Origin: Manis javanica
Taxonomy: Eukaryota > Chordata > Mammalia > Pholidota > Manidae
Length of the DNA stretch: 64,000 bases
Assembly: GCF_040802235.1 (NCBI RefSeq)
Contig: NC_133164.1
Span: 117,012,302 to 117,076,301, forward strand
Direction of reading: 5' to 3'
Shown in pieces: positions 11,713 to 23,496 of the stretch. The notes beneath the pieces were generated by a model that was not told where the DNA came from, searched no databases, and saw only the letters and a list, made by a program, of their open reading frames with translations. Each line of letters opens with the position of its first letter. Position 1 is the stretch's first letter. Position numbers and translations under genes: made by a program.

Positions 11713-14286
11713 GTAAGTTTTCTGTTCTCTTCTAGTACAAAGTTAACAGAGAGCAAAACGTTCACCAGTCTGCCTCATAGACTTACTGGGTGGATGTCAC
11801 CCCGTTGCATTCTGAGTATTGAGTGAAAAGTCAAATTTCAGTGGGTAAGCCATCCTGTTCAGTTCACAGTTTACTCAGTGGCTTCTAATTTACGAATCTG
11901 TGATGGAATATGCGCTTGACCTATGTTTATCTCTGTAGTCAGCTTGGTTTCAATGTGGGCTGCAAAGCCACCTTGGCCCCAGAGTTCCCAGTTCTGACCT
12001 CTGACACAGGTCCTTCTGATGATACTTATCTGGGCACTTAGCCGGGAGCATGTCCACATCTTAGATGTCTAGTTTGGCACGTGGAGCACCATCCCAGTTA
12101 CGTTTTGATGTGGCATGAAAAGATGGTACATTCAAAATACCTCAGAATGAAAGAAATTCTTGAATTCTGATTCTTGCCAGATGTATATCACATTGTTAAA
12201 GCATAATATATTTGTTTTATTATTTATATTAGGAAGTGAATGATGTCATAAAGTAATATTCAAAATTACAGCACCATCAGGGCTACACATTTTCAGGAAA
12301 ACAAGTGTAAGAGGGGCTCCCTCTTACCATGGCTGTAATCTGTGGGAGGTGTGTTAACCAGCTACCGTATCAGTTGTGACTCTATCTGATCTGACCATAG
12401 TATTAACTGTGGAGGTGGCTTAACTTGCTGATAAATGCACAAAATGTTTTATTTTGCATTTCCGAATGAAACATGTTTTAGTGCAGGCACAGAAGAATGT
12501 GTGAAACCCAGTAGTAAGCGTATAACATATAAATGGTTTGGACTGTGAGTTTTAACACATTTAGAATAAAAAACATTGATGTCTTTAGCCACTAAGCCAA
12601 CGAACTCTGCAGTGGGAAAGTTGATTACAATAGTTCGAGGTTTGAAAAAAATCTTAAAACCGTGTAGGTTTCAGCTGGGACATGAACAAGTCATGAGATT
12701 ATATTCGTCTCAGGGGCAGCACTGGGGTGGGATAAAAGCCCTTGAAAGACGTAGAAGTGTAGTGTGACAGGAGCACAGACTCCTTTTACCCACTTCTCCT
12801 GTCCCAGAACACAAGTGTCCTGTCTCCTGACACAAAAACCAGATATGGCTGTTATCTGAGGTAATGTGAGGCATGTGGGTTGCAGGGTACTTAGGGGAGA
12901 AGGGATTTATTTTTATACTCCTCTCTATAAAAGTTATTAATTAAATGTTAGTGTCCCTGAGGCCAAATTCAGAGAGCAGTTTTGAAAACTTAGTCAAAAA
13001 CACCATGAAACTGAGCTCATGGCAATTTCAAAACAGCTTACGTATGAGCTTCTTTTTATTTTGACACTGTTTTCCATTAAAATTCATATGAGGAAAAAGA
13101 CATAAAAATGTTTGTGGTTTTTCTGAATGGAAAGACCACTAGGGAATGATCTCAGTTATGGAAGGAACTACTCTAAAGTTCTAGAAAAGTCATAAAAATC
13201 ATTTTTCCTTTTTTTTTCTAGTAAAGAAAGAAGGGGCAGCCAAAATTTCCTAAAGCATTCAGGGACAAAAAGTCCTTTCATTCTTGGTGAATTTAAAAAT
13301 CACTCTTTTCTTCTGTAAAATATTTTGATAAAGGTGGCTAAGTCATATACCTCTGAGGTTTAAAACAAATTCAGGATAAAGTAGCCTTTGGTGAATTTCC
13401 AGTATTACACTATGTTCACATAACCTTCACCTCTGCTCTATAAATAATTCCTGATGAGTAATAATTCCCAAGAAAAGTGAATCTGTTCCTTGGTATTTCT
13501 TTACTCTAAAATAACGTCACTTGGAGGGCTTTGGAGACTGAGAAATAGACTAATTGATTGATCAATTGATTATATTCATAAGAAGGGAAAAAAACACAAT
13601 TGCTAAATAATTCCAACAATAGCTAAAAGTTTCACAATAAGATATTACAGGGCTTGGTGAGCCTGAGAGGACTGGTCGCAGCACATGCCTTCCGTGGCCC
13701 TCCCTGGTCAGGCCTCCATCCTTGCAATTCTTGGGGGCCCTGACACACTCTTGTGGAGTTAAAGATAGTTAGATATAACCTTTATCCCCTAAATTCCAGA
13801 GTTTTTATATCCTCCCCACCAACCAAGGTGTGACTGCTCCCGTGACATGAACAGTGAATGAGATTTGGTGCACACCCAAAAATCAGTAGTTCCCTGGACA
13901 GCCCGGAATGCCCTTATGGGCCATAGACTTACATTACAGTGAGTCAAGAGAATCTATTTTTCTCCCAGCTGCCTACACTGGGAGCACTATAAATGGTCTG
14001 CCATCTTCTGCAAAAAGGCAAGGAAGAAGAGATTGAACTGCCAGTTAAAGCATCTAGAATGGACTTCTTTTTAAAACCTGTCAGTGGTCTCATTATTAGA
14101 GCCTCCACCATTTGATTTAACCTCAATCCCTAAGAATGATGGAAACTTTATCAAGAGGATCCATGGATGTTTTGTATCACATGTGCAAATCTCATCTCAT
14201 CCTCAATATATAAGCTTTGGTATCTCATTTCACCCAATGTCTTGTTATTGCTACTTATAGTATTACTAATAAAATTACAGGTTAGC

Positions 14287-14288
<2 letters not shown>
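11713..14288. other. Unique AT-rich DNA
   Basis: No nameable repeat or gene. A good acceptor-like polypyrimidine tract with TAG is present at about 13202-13222, but it is followed at once by a stop in one frame and by no convincing donor. A short palindromic ATTGATCAAT lies near 13556. Confidence 0.45.

Positions 14289-14341
<53 letters not shown>
14289..14341 (+). repeat. (TG)n microsatellite
   Basis: An uninterrupted TG run of 53 bp. The Cys-Val and Thr-His repeat 'proteins' translated across it are artefacts. Confidence 0.98.
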
Positions 14342-14343
<2 letters not shown>

Positions 14344-16329
14344 TATCCAATCTTTAGACACTAGAAAGAATTTTAGATAAATCAGTGGCTGGGGCCCAGG
14401 TGGAGTGTAATGGTGGATTACTAAAGGAACCACCCCAGAAGAGACAGCCACAGGTTCGATGAAACAGTACATATTAATGCATTGTGGACAGTATCTCCAG
14501 GGAGCATCCCCCAAATTGTTTTCCTTCAGGGAGGTTTCAGGTTGCACTGACCTTCAGTGAACCTCATGAGGCATTAGGGTGTGGGACAGCTGTCCTTCCT
14601 TTGTTGAAAATGTTTGGATTTCTAGGAGAAGTTGAAGTTGAAATTTTTATTTACATTACTGTGCTAAAGCTTTCATAAAATAAACAGAGAGGAGAACCTA
14701 CAATGTACAGCATTATTATATTTACTACTTATTCTTCTGTATTTAATATGGGGATCACACCATAGATTCCCCTGTCATTATTGTCACTTGCCATTCTGAG
14801 GTTATGTCTGTTTCTCTTTAATTGGGGAGCATATGACCTAGTGATTTATTGGAGAAAAATTTCTGCCTGGAATCTTAAAGTGCCTTAGTAGTTATGTTTC
14901 TAGTAGAAAACAGAGCTTCTACATGTCTATCTGCTAACTATCACCAGAAACTTGGAAAAGTAGTTAAGAAAAAGTCTGGTAAGCCTTAGAAATGACTACT
15001 TTTGCAGACTGGCAGCAAATTTCAGAGTAATGCACAATGAGATAATTTCGCTATTTTTTTTCTTTCTTTGAAAATCATTGAAGAACTGAAAATGTACTGG
15101 TATTATGACTTCTGCATCTAATTTTACTTTAGCTTTTAATCACATTATCCTGCCTTGTCTTCCACTTTCATAAGTTTATATCAGAATGCAATATTTTGGA
15201 TAGATACATAACCCTGCATTTTAAGAATTCCAGACAGTGAAGAAGGGAAAATGCCCCTTGAGTCTGTGCTCCTGTTGGGTGCGGCACAGTTCGCGGGCAA
15301 TCCCAGTGACTCATGCATTTGGGCCGCTGAGACACCAAAAATCTCTGAGTGTCTTGCTCTGTCATTCTGTCCCGATCTCCCATCTTTCTTTTTCTGTTCC
15401 TCCCTCCTAGGTTCTTCAGATTCATATTTATACACACCAAAAACTACATAAGTGTGGGTATAAATACACAGAAGTGTGACATCAGACTTTGAAGGAAGGA
15501 ATCTAAACAATGTCAATCTTGGAAGAGTTACACTTGTAAGATGATTATTTTTGTCCTTTAAATTATTACATTGTCCTTTAAATCTCTTTGTCAGAATGTT
15601 TTTATGGAAAGTCTTAAATTTCTTATTCTGTTTCTGTCTCTTTTGGAAATAATTCTTCAATCTCTATATATGAACTTTGGCTTACGAAGTTATTTTTCTG
15701 TAATGTGGAAGAGAGTTGTTAAAACTAGCATAAGTTTTGGAAAAAATATTACGCTTAAACTTTTATTCTTTGTTTCCCCAGCTTTTCCCTTAATTGACCT
15801 GGTATTTCCACTACATTTAATTACTACCATATCACATAAATCCGCTCCAGACCTAGGATAACCACCTCATACAGTATCTTCTTCGTGAATTCAGCTACAG
15901 CCAATCTTCCCTTTTTAACTGTATATAAATCAAAGATTGCTCCCTTGTAACAAAGTGCTAATTACAACTGTAGTTACCAAAAATATTCCACAGACCATTT
16001 GACTCTACTGAAAAATATTTTTGGAGTCTCAAGCTTCTGGTAAAGCCAATTAAGTATTTATTTTCATCCATTTGTCTTATAATATTCCTAAAATATAGAA
16101 GTTTTAAACTACAATTTCAAGCATTTGTCTTTAAAGTGTAGCATGGGTTGATTTGTTTTTTCTAGGTGAGCAGTAAAGTAAATGGAACATGAGATGCTTT
16201 AGAATTATGCTTAAGAATTTCCTATAATGGGAAATACCTCGACTTTCTGAATAGTAGCAATTATAGACTCAGATTTATAAAGTCTGGGACCAACCAAAAT
16301 ACATTGTGGTTTTGTTTTCCATTGGACTT
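14342..16329. other. Unique AT-rich DNA, nothing recognised
   Basis: The minus-strand 159-codon frame at 15181-15660 starts at TTG, is Lys/Asn/Ser-rich and resembles no family. I regard it as chance. Confidence 0.5.
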
Positions 16330-16490
16330 CATTCAACAAACATTTTTTGAGCCCCTGTGTATCAGGATCTATGCTGAAAATGAGGGAATTTAAAGATGAA
16401 AACTATGCAATTCTTACCTTCAACAGGCTCCTACGTCGGGCAGGGAAAGACACACGTAACCACACCCTAAGGATGGTTCTCTGCAAGGCC
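16330..16490 (-). mobile_element. L2-like LINE 3' end remnant (minus strand)
   Basis: Contains 'ttcattcaacaaacattttt' followed by 'gagcccctgtgtatcagg' and a diverged 'atgagggaatttaaagatga'. This is the order of an inverted L2 or MIR3 3' end. Too short and diverged to place further. Confidence 0.5.
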
Positions 16491-17158
16491 AGACAAACAG
16501 AGCTCAGAAAGGCTTGGATGCTCCCTGTGTTATATGTGGCACTGTCCCACTTCCAGTTCAATTTAAGTCAATTAAATTTAACATAATAAACATCAATGTA
16601 ATAGATTAAACTATAATTGAGAACACCAACTTTTGGGGAAATGGAATAAAAACTTCCTAGTTTTCTACTCTAAAGGATCAGATTTCATTTTTCTTGTAGT
16701 GGGTGTGAATATGCATGCCCACATTTTCCAGGAGTAGAGAGAAGTGGGGCTCAAATAACTTTGGACCTTACAGAATTGGAGATCTTATCTTTGCATAGCC
16801 TTATTAAGTGTGTTGTTTTGATTCTGTGAAATTAGAAGGGTTGATGGTTTTATCAAATGTTAAATATTTTCCCCATTGACCTCTGATAGATTCAGAAATG
16901 CCTATAATAGAGCTTCAGCATTGGAATAAGCATTGTCAAGCAACTCAAAGCTCACATGTATTCCTAGAGAGGAATGTAAGTCTCTGTTATTAATAGGAAT
17001 ATAAGGAATTCATTGCAAAAGAGTATTAATGAAGGATGATCAGTGGGACACATTTTTAGATAAAAGGGCTAAAAAGGAAGCCTTATTAGGCAATAGAAAA
17101 TTAGCACAAATTCGAAGAGCTGTGCTTATAAAGTGATTTTATGTTTTTTCTTTTGTAG
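16491..17158. other. Unique AT-rich DNA
   Basis: No gene or nameable repeat. The last 25 bases form the polypyrimidine tract and AG of the exon-like segment at 17159. Confidence 0.45.
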
Positions 17159-17210
17159 TTATCTACATGGAAGCACGCTGGAGGGCCATACATCTCACTT
17201 ACAACAACAG
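17159..17210 (+). other. Exon-like segment of 52 bp between acceptor and donor
   Basis: A T-rich tract (GTTTTTTCTTTTGTAG, AG at 17157-17158) is a strong acceptor, and the segment ends ACAACAG|GTACCT, an acceptable donor with CAG before GT. A branch-site-like TGCTTAT lies about 30 bases upstream. All three plus frames are open across the 52 bases. One reads YLHGSTLEGHTSHLQQQ, which looks protein-like, but I cannot match it to a gene. Joined to the donor at 11712 (phase 1), the frame beginning IYMEARWR would be used, also without a stop. Confidence 0.25.
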
Positions 17211-18145
17211 GTACCTCTATGATTGGATAAGATCAGCAGTATTATTTCTTTTAAAGTTTAAAAACTGCATAGGTATAAGCAAAAATATTGCAATATTATA
17301 TATCAATAGCTGCTTTAAATTATATGATTTAAATGAATTACATGCTTTAAAAATTCTATGATTCTAATTTCTGGAAACCATATTAGAATATTCAGGACAA
17401 AAATGTCTATCAGATTAAGGCTATATGATGATGAAAGTGATCAGACAAGGGAAAATTCTACTTTGTCATGGGAGTTGCATATTTCTGCCTTCACCTGTTT
17501 TAGAATAATTATAAAATTTCTAAATAAATACTCCTGGAATCTTCTAGTATTAGAAACTTTGACTAACTCTAATACTTACATTGTGTTCACATGTTTTAAA
17601 AATTTATTTTGAAAAATTAAGTATACTCACATCCCTTTCTTATATTTCATTAAATATGACATGACAATGTTAATATTTCATTTTTTAAAGACCACCTAGA
17701 ATTATAAAATTACTGAGATTGAATATTATCTCAAAGACTATTCAGTTAACCGTAGGAGCGTTGCCAAATATCACAGTGAAATACTGTCCAAATGGTTGTA
17801 AACACAGTTCTTTTACTCAGTAATATTTTCCTTTCAGTATGCAAAAAACGATCCCATATTCAACCCAACCTTGCAATAAAAGAAGAAAAACAGGAAAGTC
17901 AACATTGTATTTTCCCCAATTATAAGGGAGAACAATCATTATAGATTTTCAATATATTTTGTTTTAACATATTCAGATACTTAAAATGTTTAAAATCTGT
18001 TTATGTGTCTGTATTTTCAATGTCTTTCATTTTCACTGGATTGTGATTTTAATAAGGAGATTGTGTCCACTTTATTTATAGTCATAAGTACTGTGCTTTG
18101 AACATCATATGTGCCCAATGGATTTGCTGTTTTGAATCATATATA
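17211..18145. other. Unique AT-rich DNA, nothing recognised
   Basis: Very AT-rich, with no gene or nameable repeat. Confidence 0.5.
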
Positions 18146-18321
18146 CATAGAATTCTAAACACTCATAGATGTACAAATAGAAAAATTTACACTTTGGGTT
18201 AATGCATTTTCTTTTTGTCCCCAAAATCAGAATCATAGAATTCTAAACACTCACAGATGTACAAATAGAAAAATTTACACTTTGGGTTAATGCATTTTCT
18301 TTTTGTCCCCAAAATCAGAAT
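18146..18321 (+). repeat. 88-bp tandem duplication, two copies
   Basis: Copy 1 is 18146-18233 and copy 2 is 18234-18321. They differ at one base (T at 18166, C at 18254), giving about 99% identity. The unit starts with 'catagaattctaaacactca' and ends with 'aaaatcagaat'. The high identity in otherwise decayed surroundings implies a recent duplication, or an assembly artefact. Confidence 0.97.
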
Positions 18322-18419
18322 CAATAGGGTATCTCCTGCATCTGCTGTTTCTTAAAAACTACCAGCTCAAGGTAATTCTTATGCTGAAGAGGCATATTTT
18401 GGTCATAAATTCTACTCCC

Positions 18420-18612
18420 CTTAAATGATCTGATGTACAATGTATTTTATGTATTTATTTTGTTCATTGTCTGTTTCCCTATATTCCCACTGGAATATAA
18501 ATTCCTTCTTGAAAAGAACTATTGTCAGTTTTGTTCTCTGCAGTGTCCCCAGCATTTGGAACCATGCCTGATAATACAGATGTTCCATCAAACAGTTGCT
18601 AAATGAATACAT
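18420..18612 (+). mobile_element. L2 LINE 3' end (plus strand)
   Basis: Follows the L2 3' terminal layout: 'tatttattttgttcattgtc', a block with 'actggaatataaattcc', 'cagtgtccccagcatttgg', and a tail ending in 'cagttgctaaatgaat'. No coding sequence remains. Confidence 0.8.
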
Positions 18613-18726
18613 CCTTCAAGGGTTATGCTTATCATGATTTGCTATCCCAGACCATAAATCCAGGGTGAAGGGGAGCAGAATATGCCATCCAAAAAATATG
18701 CTTTTTTGGCATAAGGAGTATTTTAA

Positions 18727-18759
18727 GCTGTTTTTTTTAAAAAAAAAAAAAAAAACAGC
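18727..18759. repeat. A/T hairpin (GCTG-T8 / A17-CAGC)
   Basis: GCTG, eight T, seventeen A, then CAGC. The twelve-base arms are perfectly complementary with a nine-A loop. Probably a poly-A tract beside a T-run rather than a functional terminator, since this is eukaryotic DNA. Confidence 0.8.
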
Positions 18760-18879
18760 AGACAAGGGAGAAGCTCTGACACCTAAATAGAAGTTACTCT
18801 TTGGTAAGAGTCATTTAAATGTAGAAGGCAAATCTCCATCTGTGAGGGTGTCTCCTCTGTACCTGGAAGAGAAGGATGT

Positions 18880-19190
18880 CTAAATATCTAGAAACTCATC
18901 AATGGAAAAGACAAAGACTTAAATTTGCATAATAAGCATTCCTGGCTTTCTGCCCCCAAATCTTCTTTGGTCTTTAGCCGGGGATAATATTTAAGGTGGT
19001 GGCTCTGCCATCTCAGGGAGGCACTCAGCTGTCCTGGGTTTCTCTCATGTATGCAAGAGGGACACATGTCACTGAACTTGTTTGTTTTTCTCCTGTTAAT
19101 CTGTCTTTTATTACTGGGGGTGCTCAGCCAAGAAGCTAGAAGGATCGAGGGCAAATTATTTTTCCTCCTCTACAATAGCATAGAGGGAAG
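18880..19190 (+). mobile_element. ERV LTR remnant (copy A)
   Basis: The 3' part shows the U5-like block 'tctcctgttaatctgtctt', then 'ctcagccaagaagctagaag' and 'ttatttttcctcctctac', which recur in diverged form at 22543-22660. The 5' half carries 'ctcatgtatgcaagaggga', a U3/R-like block I recall from the same group. The exact 5' limit is unclear. No gag, pol or env reading frame adjoins it. Confidence 0.6.
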
Positions 19191-19237
19191 AAGTCCAAGA
19201 GAAAACGATGTACAGCTGTTCAAAAATCCTAGGGGAA

Positions 19238-19261
19238 GTATGCACACACACACACACACAC

Positions 19262-19327
<66 letters not shown>

Positions 19328-19338
19328 GCACACACATA
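19238..19338. repeat. Compound (CA)n(CG)4 repeat, 101-nt alternating purine-pyrimidine tract
   Basis: Even positions are purines and odd positions pyrimidines without a break from 19238 to 19338. Two blocks of four CG dinucleotides (19269-19276 and 19299-19306) sit 30 bp apart within the CA run, plus one further CG at 19327. This is sequence of the kind that most readily adopts Z-DNA. It lies about 50 bp beyond the end of LTR copy A. Confidence 0.97.
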
Positions 19339-20099
19339 GAAGTTTATCTTGATACAACTAATCGAGGCATTGGATTGAGAAAATAAAAAAGAATATGGGC
19401 TGTCAGGCAGATAATCATAAACATGTCAAGTAAAAATCTGAGATAATTAGATAATAATATGGTTTATGGCTAATGATGATGGCAATTGTCCTTATACCAA
19501 TAGCATTCCAAAGAATGAATATATAGCAATTGATTTCAGGATGAAAAGAATGGAACTTTAATATGAGGAGTAATTACCACAATACATGAAAAAGAATCCA
19601 AATGAAATTTAAATTTAGCCATGCTTCATTTTGGAAAAAGCAATTTGGCAGGTGGATTTAATTTTAAAAGATTTGTATAGATTCCTGAAGACAAAAAGAC
19701 CAGAATTAGTATCTACACAAAACACACCAGCAGAATAGATAACAGGAACATCCACTAACCTGTGATATGTCAGTTTGGGAGGTCCTTTACAATCTGATCA
19801 TATTCCACATAAAAACATGTGGAGGTTGCAGACTTTATACCCATAGATAAACATTTAAAATGAACTACAGCACTCATGTCCCTTTTAGTTAGAGCAGCCC
19901 ACTTTGGGAAATTATGGACAGAGATCTCAGGAGAATTGTATGTATGAGAAAGAAAAGACATGTTATGATTTAAAGTTTCTTCTAAATTGGAAATTTCATG
20001 TCCACCCCAGATTTGTCTTAAATTTGACCCTCTATCATGTTAAATCGTACATATATACACATTTGTAGAAACACATATGCATGACTTAATTTGCCAGTT
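19339..20099. other. Unique AT-rich DNA
   Basis: No gene or nameable repeat recognised. Confidence 0.45.
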
Positions 20100-21420
20100 T
20101 TGTCAGACAGCAGCATCTGGGAAGGTCTCTCTCTGCGCACCAGGTGGAATGTCAACCTGGACGGGGGAGGGTTCTTGACTCTGAACCAGAAAGAATTCTC
20201 AAATATGTCGGACCAGTGTAGGTAAGGAAGGAATTCATTACAGCAAGAGTAGCAGGGAATGGCAGCAGCCTTGCAGGCAGCAGAGAGCAAGGAAGAACAG
20301 AGGGAGGAAAGGAAAGCACACTGAACTCCTGCTTGGCATAGCACAGATCCCTTGCCAACTCCTGAAGCCTGGGGTCACCTGGCGACCAGTGTCGACTTGA
20401 ATCTGCAGGTGTGGGAACTAAGTCCCTACCACCCTAGGATTTGGGGGAACCCCATCACTGGATGAAGTGAGATTATGTTCTGAGAACTTCCCAAAGCGTA
20501 GAAAGGAGATTTTTAGGTCAGGCTAGGGAAGAGCATGTTCATACTGCTGCAGTCCTGTCCGGGTCACCCAGACAAACCTGCAGGCCCAGATCAGAGACCT
20601 CATGAGCCTTTTTCTACTTGTCTTAAGTAGGACAGAGATTGAAGACTTGTGCCTAAATGTAGAAAGTTGAATGAAATAGAAAAGAAGTAAAGACGCTTAC
20701 CGCTGGGAGAGCACACAGATGAAATGCAGTAACTTGAGGATTGAGAAGACTCTATTTAAGGCAAAAAGTACACACTCGAAGGAAGGGGAGTGTGGGCAGC
20801 CTCAGAGAAGAGGTGCATTTAAAGGCTTAGGATTCTTCGAGGGCTTTCAAGAATAGGGCGTAGAGTGGGGCAGGAGGGCGGTGTAGGCTTGACATGTGGT
20901 CTCATGATGTCTCTTTGATGAGAGACTTTACATCACTATCCACAGTCAGTCCTCTAGATAATTCTGTAAGATAGACTTATCACAAGGAATTTATTGATCC
21001 TGTTCCTCTCCAAGTTAGTGGTTACCCTCAAGTATTGGGAACCCATCAGTTAGTTCTGCTTGCCCTGCCTTAAGATAGGATCAGTTATTGGCTGATTACC
21101 AAAGAATATGTCAGGCATCTTATCTCCTAATGCCCTGGTTTTTCAAGTGGAATCTTAGCCTTAAGATGAAGTCCCTCTTGTTCTTTCTATACTATTTATA
21201 TCTTGGCATATTTCATCTTAGGCAGGGAAAATTAATCATGATGCTTGTCCCATGTCACTGCCCCACCTTAGTACAAGTGCAAATTCAGATATGGCTATTA
21301 ATACTTCGGTGGAACATTAGTAAATCAGCCAATCAGGTATCCAGACCCAGAAGCATTTTGGAAAATTTGTCAAGAAATCTAGGTGCTGCAACAATAATTT
21401 CCAGACATTAACATATGCTA
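20100..21420 (-). other. Possible decayed ERV/LTR-derived region
   Basis: GC-richer than the flanks. It carries an inverted polyadenylation-like context ('gaagactctatttaaggcaa'), and blocks such as 'gtgtgggcagcctcagagaa' and 'atcacaaggaatttattgat' that resemble inverted ERV1 LTRs. Ends and internal order are not clear. No retroviral coding motif is visible. The 107-codon frame at 21088-21411 looks like chance. Confidence 0.3.
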
Positions 21421-22159
21421 ATTACATGTGATTCTCTAGGAGTTTATGGAACCAATCGCTGAGTTCAAAATAATGTTCCTATAAAAGTAACATTTCCAGA
21501 TGTCTGCTCAAGAGGAACTGGTATAGAAACCTTTCTTTTTTAAATACAACTTTGAAATGATGTTATTTCAAATATAGTACAAATCCTGTGATGATATTCA
21601 AATACCTTTTCTCTGAAACCTAATTTTAATATCAGTGTTTGTTTGAATTTGCTCTTCCTCATGGCCCATGGCAGGGAGCAGGGAGCGCAAACAGTCCACA
21701 TACGCAGTGATTTAGTTTGCTACTAAGTCCTTTATCTGATCTTCAGAATTGTAAGAATTACTGGCACTTCTCATGTCAAATTAAAATGACATCAGGCAAA
21801 AAAAAATAAGCCCTCAGAGCTCATCTCCTCCAGGATTCTTTCCACCTTTGTTTCTTCACCCATGCTGGCCATCTAGCCTGTGCTTTTAGGCTTCCTGCAA
21901 CAGGAATTCTATACCCAAGAAGGTTACATATGTTTTTGATCATTTATTTTTATTGTATTTTTATTCCTCTGAACCAAAATTTTGCCCATTTTTTTCTCTG
22001 TAGCTATATAGAATAAATCTAAATCCCTTATCATGATTTTCAGATATTTGGGTAGCTATTCTGATATCCCCAAACTATCCTGTTATTTTTCTGTGACATA
22101 AATCATCACCCTCTGTGCTGCTTCAGTATTTTCATGGTTTCTTAAATTCTGAGATTAAG
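21421..22159. other. Unique AT-rich DNA
   Basis: No gene or nameable repeat recognised. Confidence 0.45.
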
Positions 22160-22660
22160 AATTGAATGCCGAGGAGGAGGAGAATACAACACCCCAGAAC
22201 TTGCCCCTTCGGCATGTGGATTGTTTGGAGCTGAAGGCAATCAAGACACAGGTGGCTCAGGAAGAGGTTTAACCTTTCCCTTGATTGCCTGTAGGAATTC
22301 ACGCAGGATTGCCTGTACCAAGAACAGAGCTGTTACCAGGGGGACTTTTTATGTCTGAAAGATTTATGTGCACAGCATGGCAAACATTTCTTTACCAAAA
22401 ATTTGTTCCTCCCATTCTCCTGTGAATTGTCTTTGTCCCTTTGAAGCCCAGCCCTCTACCCACTTCTCCTTAGCTCAGGATGGTATGAAAGCCCAAATTG
22501 CCTGGCTGCCTTTGAGCTTCATATTTTATGGAGTTCCTTTATGTATGAAATTAATTATTTTTCTCCTGTTACTCTGTCTTATGTCAATTTAATTATTAGT
22601 CCAGCCGAAGAACCTAAAGAGAAGGGGAGGAAAATGATTCCTCTCCTACAAATGCTATTC
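22160..22660 (+). mobile_element. ERV LTR remnant (copy B)
   Basis: Shows an LTR-like order: 'gaattgtctttgtcccttt', 'cttagctcaggatgg', a degraded TATA/polyA zone near 22525-22560, then 'tctcctgttactctgtctta', 'tgtcaatttaatta' and 'cagccgaagaacctaaag', ending about 'tcctctcctac'. Its 3' 110 bp align with copy A at 19080-19190. No internal proviral sequence is visible. Confidence 0.6.
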
Positions 22661-22896
22661 CAGGTACAGTATCTATTCACAGCACACTTGGCAACGGACT
22701 GTGGGCTGGATTGCTGGTATTGAACTCTTCTCCAGACACACAACACGTTCTAGTTTCCTAAAACCCTAGGTCAGCTTAACAGTTACTACTGTGAAAATAG
22801 TGTTCTCTATTCTGGGTTGGACAGTTGATTGTGAATGAGATGCACCCTTAATAGCCAGAATTTTGTTGCCTTCTTCTCTTTGTTCCGTTGTCTTTT

Positions 22897-23345
22897 TTAT
22901 TAACTTAACATGCACTTGCTGATTGCCCTCGCTGAATGAGGCATTGTGGTAGGAGCCAGGTTGCAGCCATGAGCAAGAAAAGCCCAGTCCTTGTGCTTGC
23001 GGCAATACACTCTTAGAGGATAAGTGTGACATTTAACAGAAATTACACAATGTATTATTCAAATGTTCAAATGCAATTCAAATATTACTGCCACAGCAGA
23101 ATGGAGCATGATGGTAAGGACCTCTGACAGGAAATTTAGGAAGTTCTTCAAGATCTTGAGAAAGTGACGTGTGGGATACATTGTGAAGGATAATTAGGAA
23201 TTAACCAGGTGGGGATGGGAGAAAATGCATTCCAGCAGCGGGAATTCCAGCCAGAGGCACGAAGGTCATAAGGAGCCCAGTGGCCCTGAGCATTACAAGG
23301 AGGCAATCGTGACTTGTGCTCAGAAGGCTGATGAAGATGGCGGAG
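22897..23345 (-). mobile_element. L2 LINE remnant (minus strand)
   Basis: Reads as an inverted L2 3' region: 'cattgtggtaggagcc', a block around 'gccatgagcaagaaaag', a middle with 'atggagcatgatggtaagg', then 'gcattccagcagcggg' and 'gaggcacgaaggtcataag'. About 450 bp, with several deletions compared with the family. Confidence 0.75.
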
Positions 23346-23465
23346 GTCGGTGCATTGAGCTCTGTGGCCATAGCAGTAAAGAAAAAAAAGAGCAGTCGTA
23401 GGAGCAGTGAGAGGCCACTGCCTGATGTGCGGCAGGAGGGTGAAAGGTCTGATTTGCATTTCAGT

Positions 23466-23494
<29 letters not shown>
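23466..23494 (+). repeat. (CA)n microsatellite
   Basis: A CA run of about 29 bp just beyond the L2 remnant. It is read through as His/Thr repeats in spurious frames. Confidence 0.97.

Positions 23495-23496
<2 letters not shown>

Noticed and set aside
13202-13222. Strong acceptor-like pyrimidine tract with TAG
   Set aside because: The following sequence has no convincing donor at exon distance and no protein-like frame.
14275-14547. Open frames with His-Thr or Cys-Val repeats over TG/CA runs (also near 19051, 23148, 23316 and 50271)
   Set aside because: They are translations of microsatellites and begin or end in unrelated sequence.
15181-15660. 159-codon minus-strand open frame
   Set aside because: It starts at TTG, has no recognisable domain or splice context, and has composition like translated AT-rich DNA.
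18146-18321. Direct repeat considered as a CRISPR-like or satellite array
   Set aside because: There are only two adjacent 88-bp copies with no spacers, and the context is mammalian.
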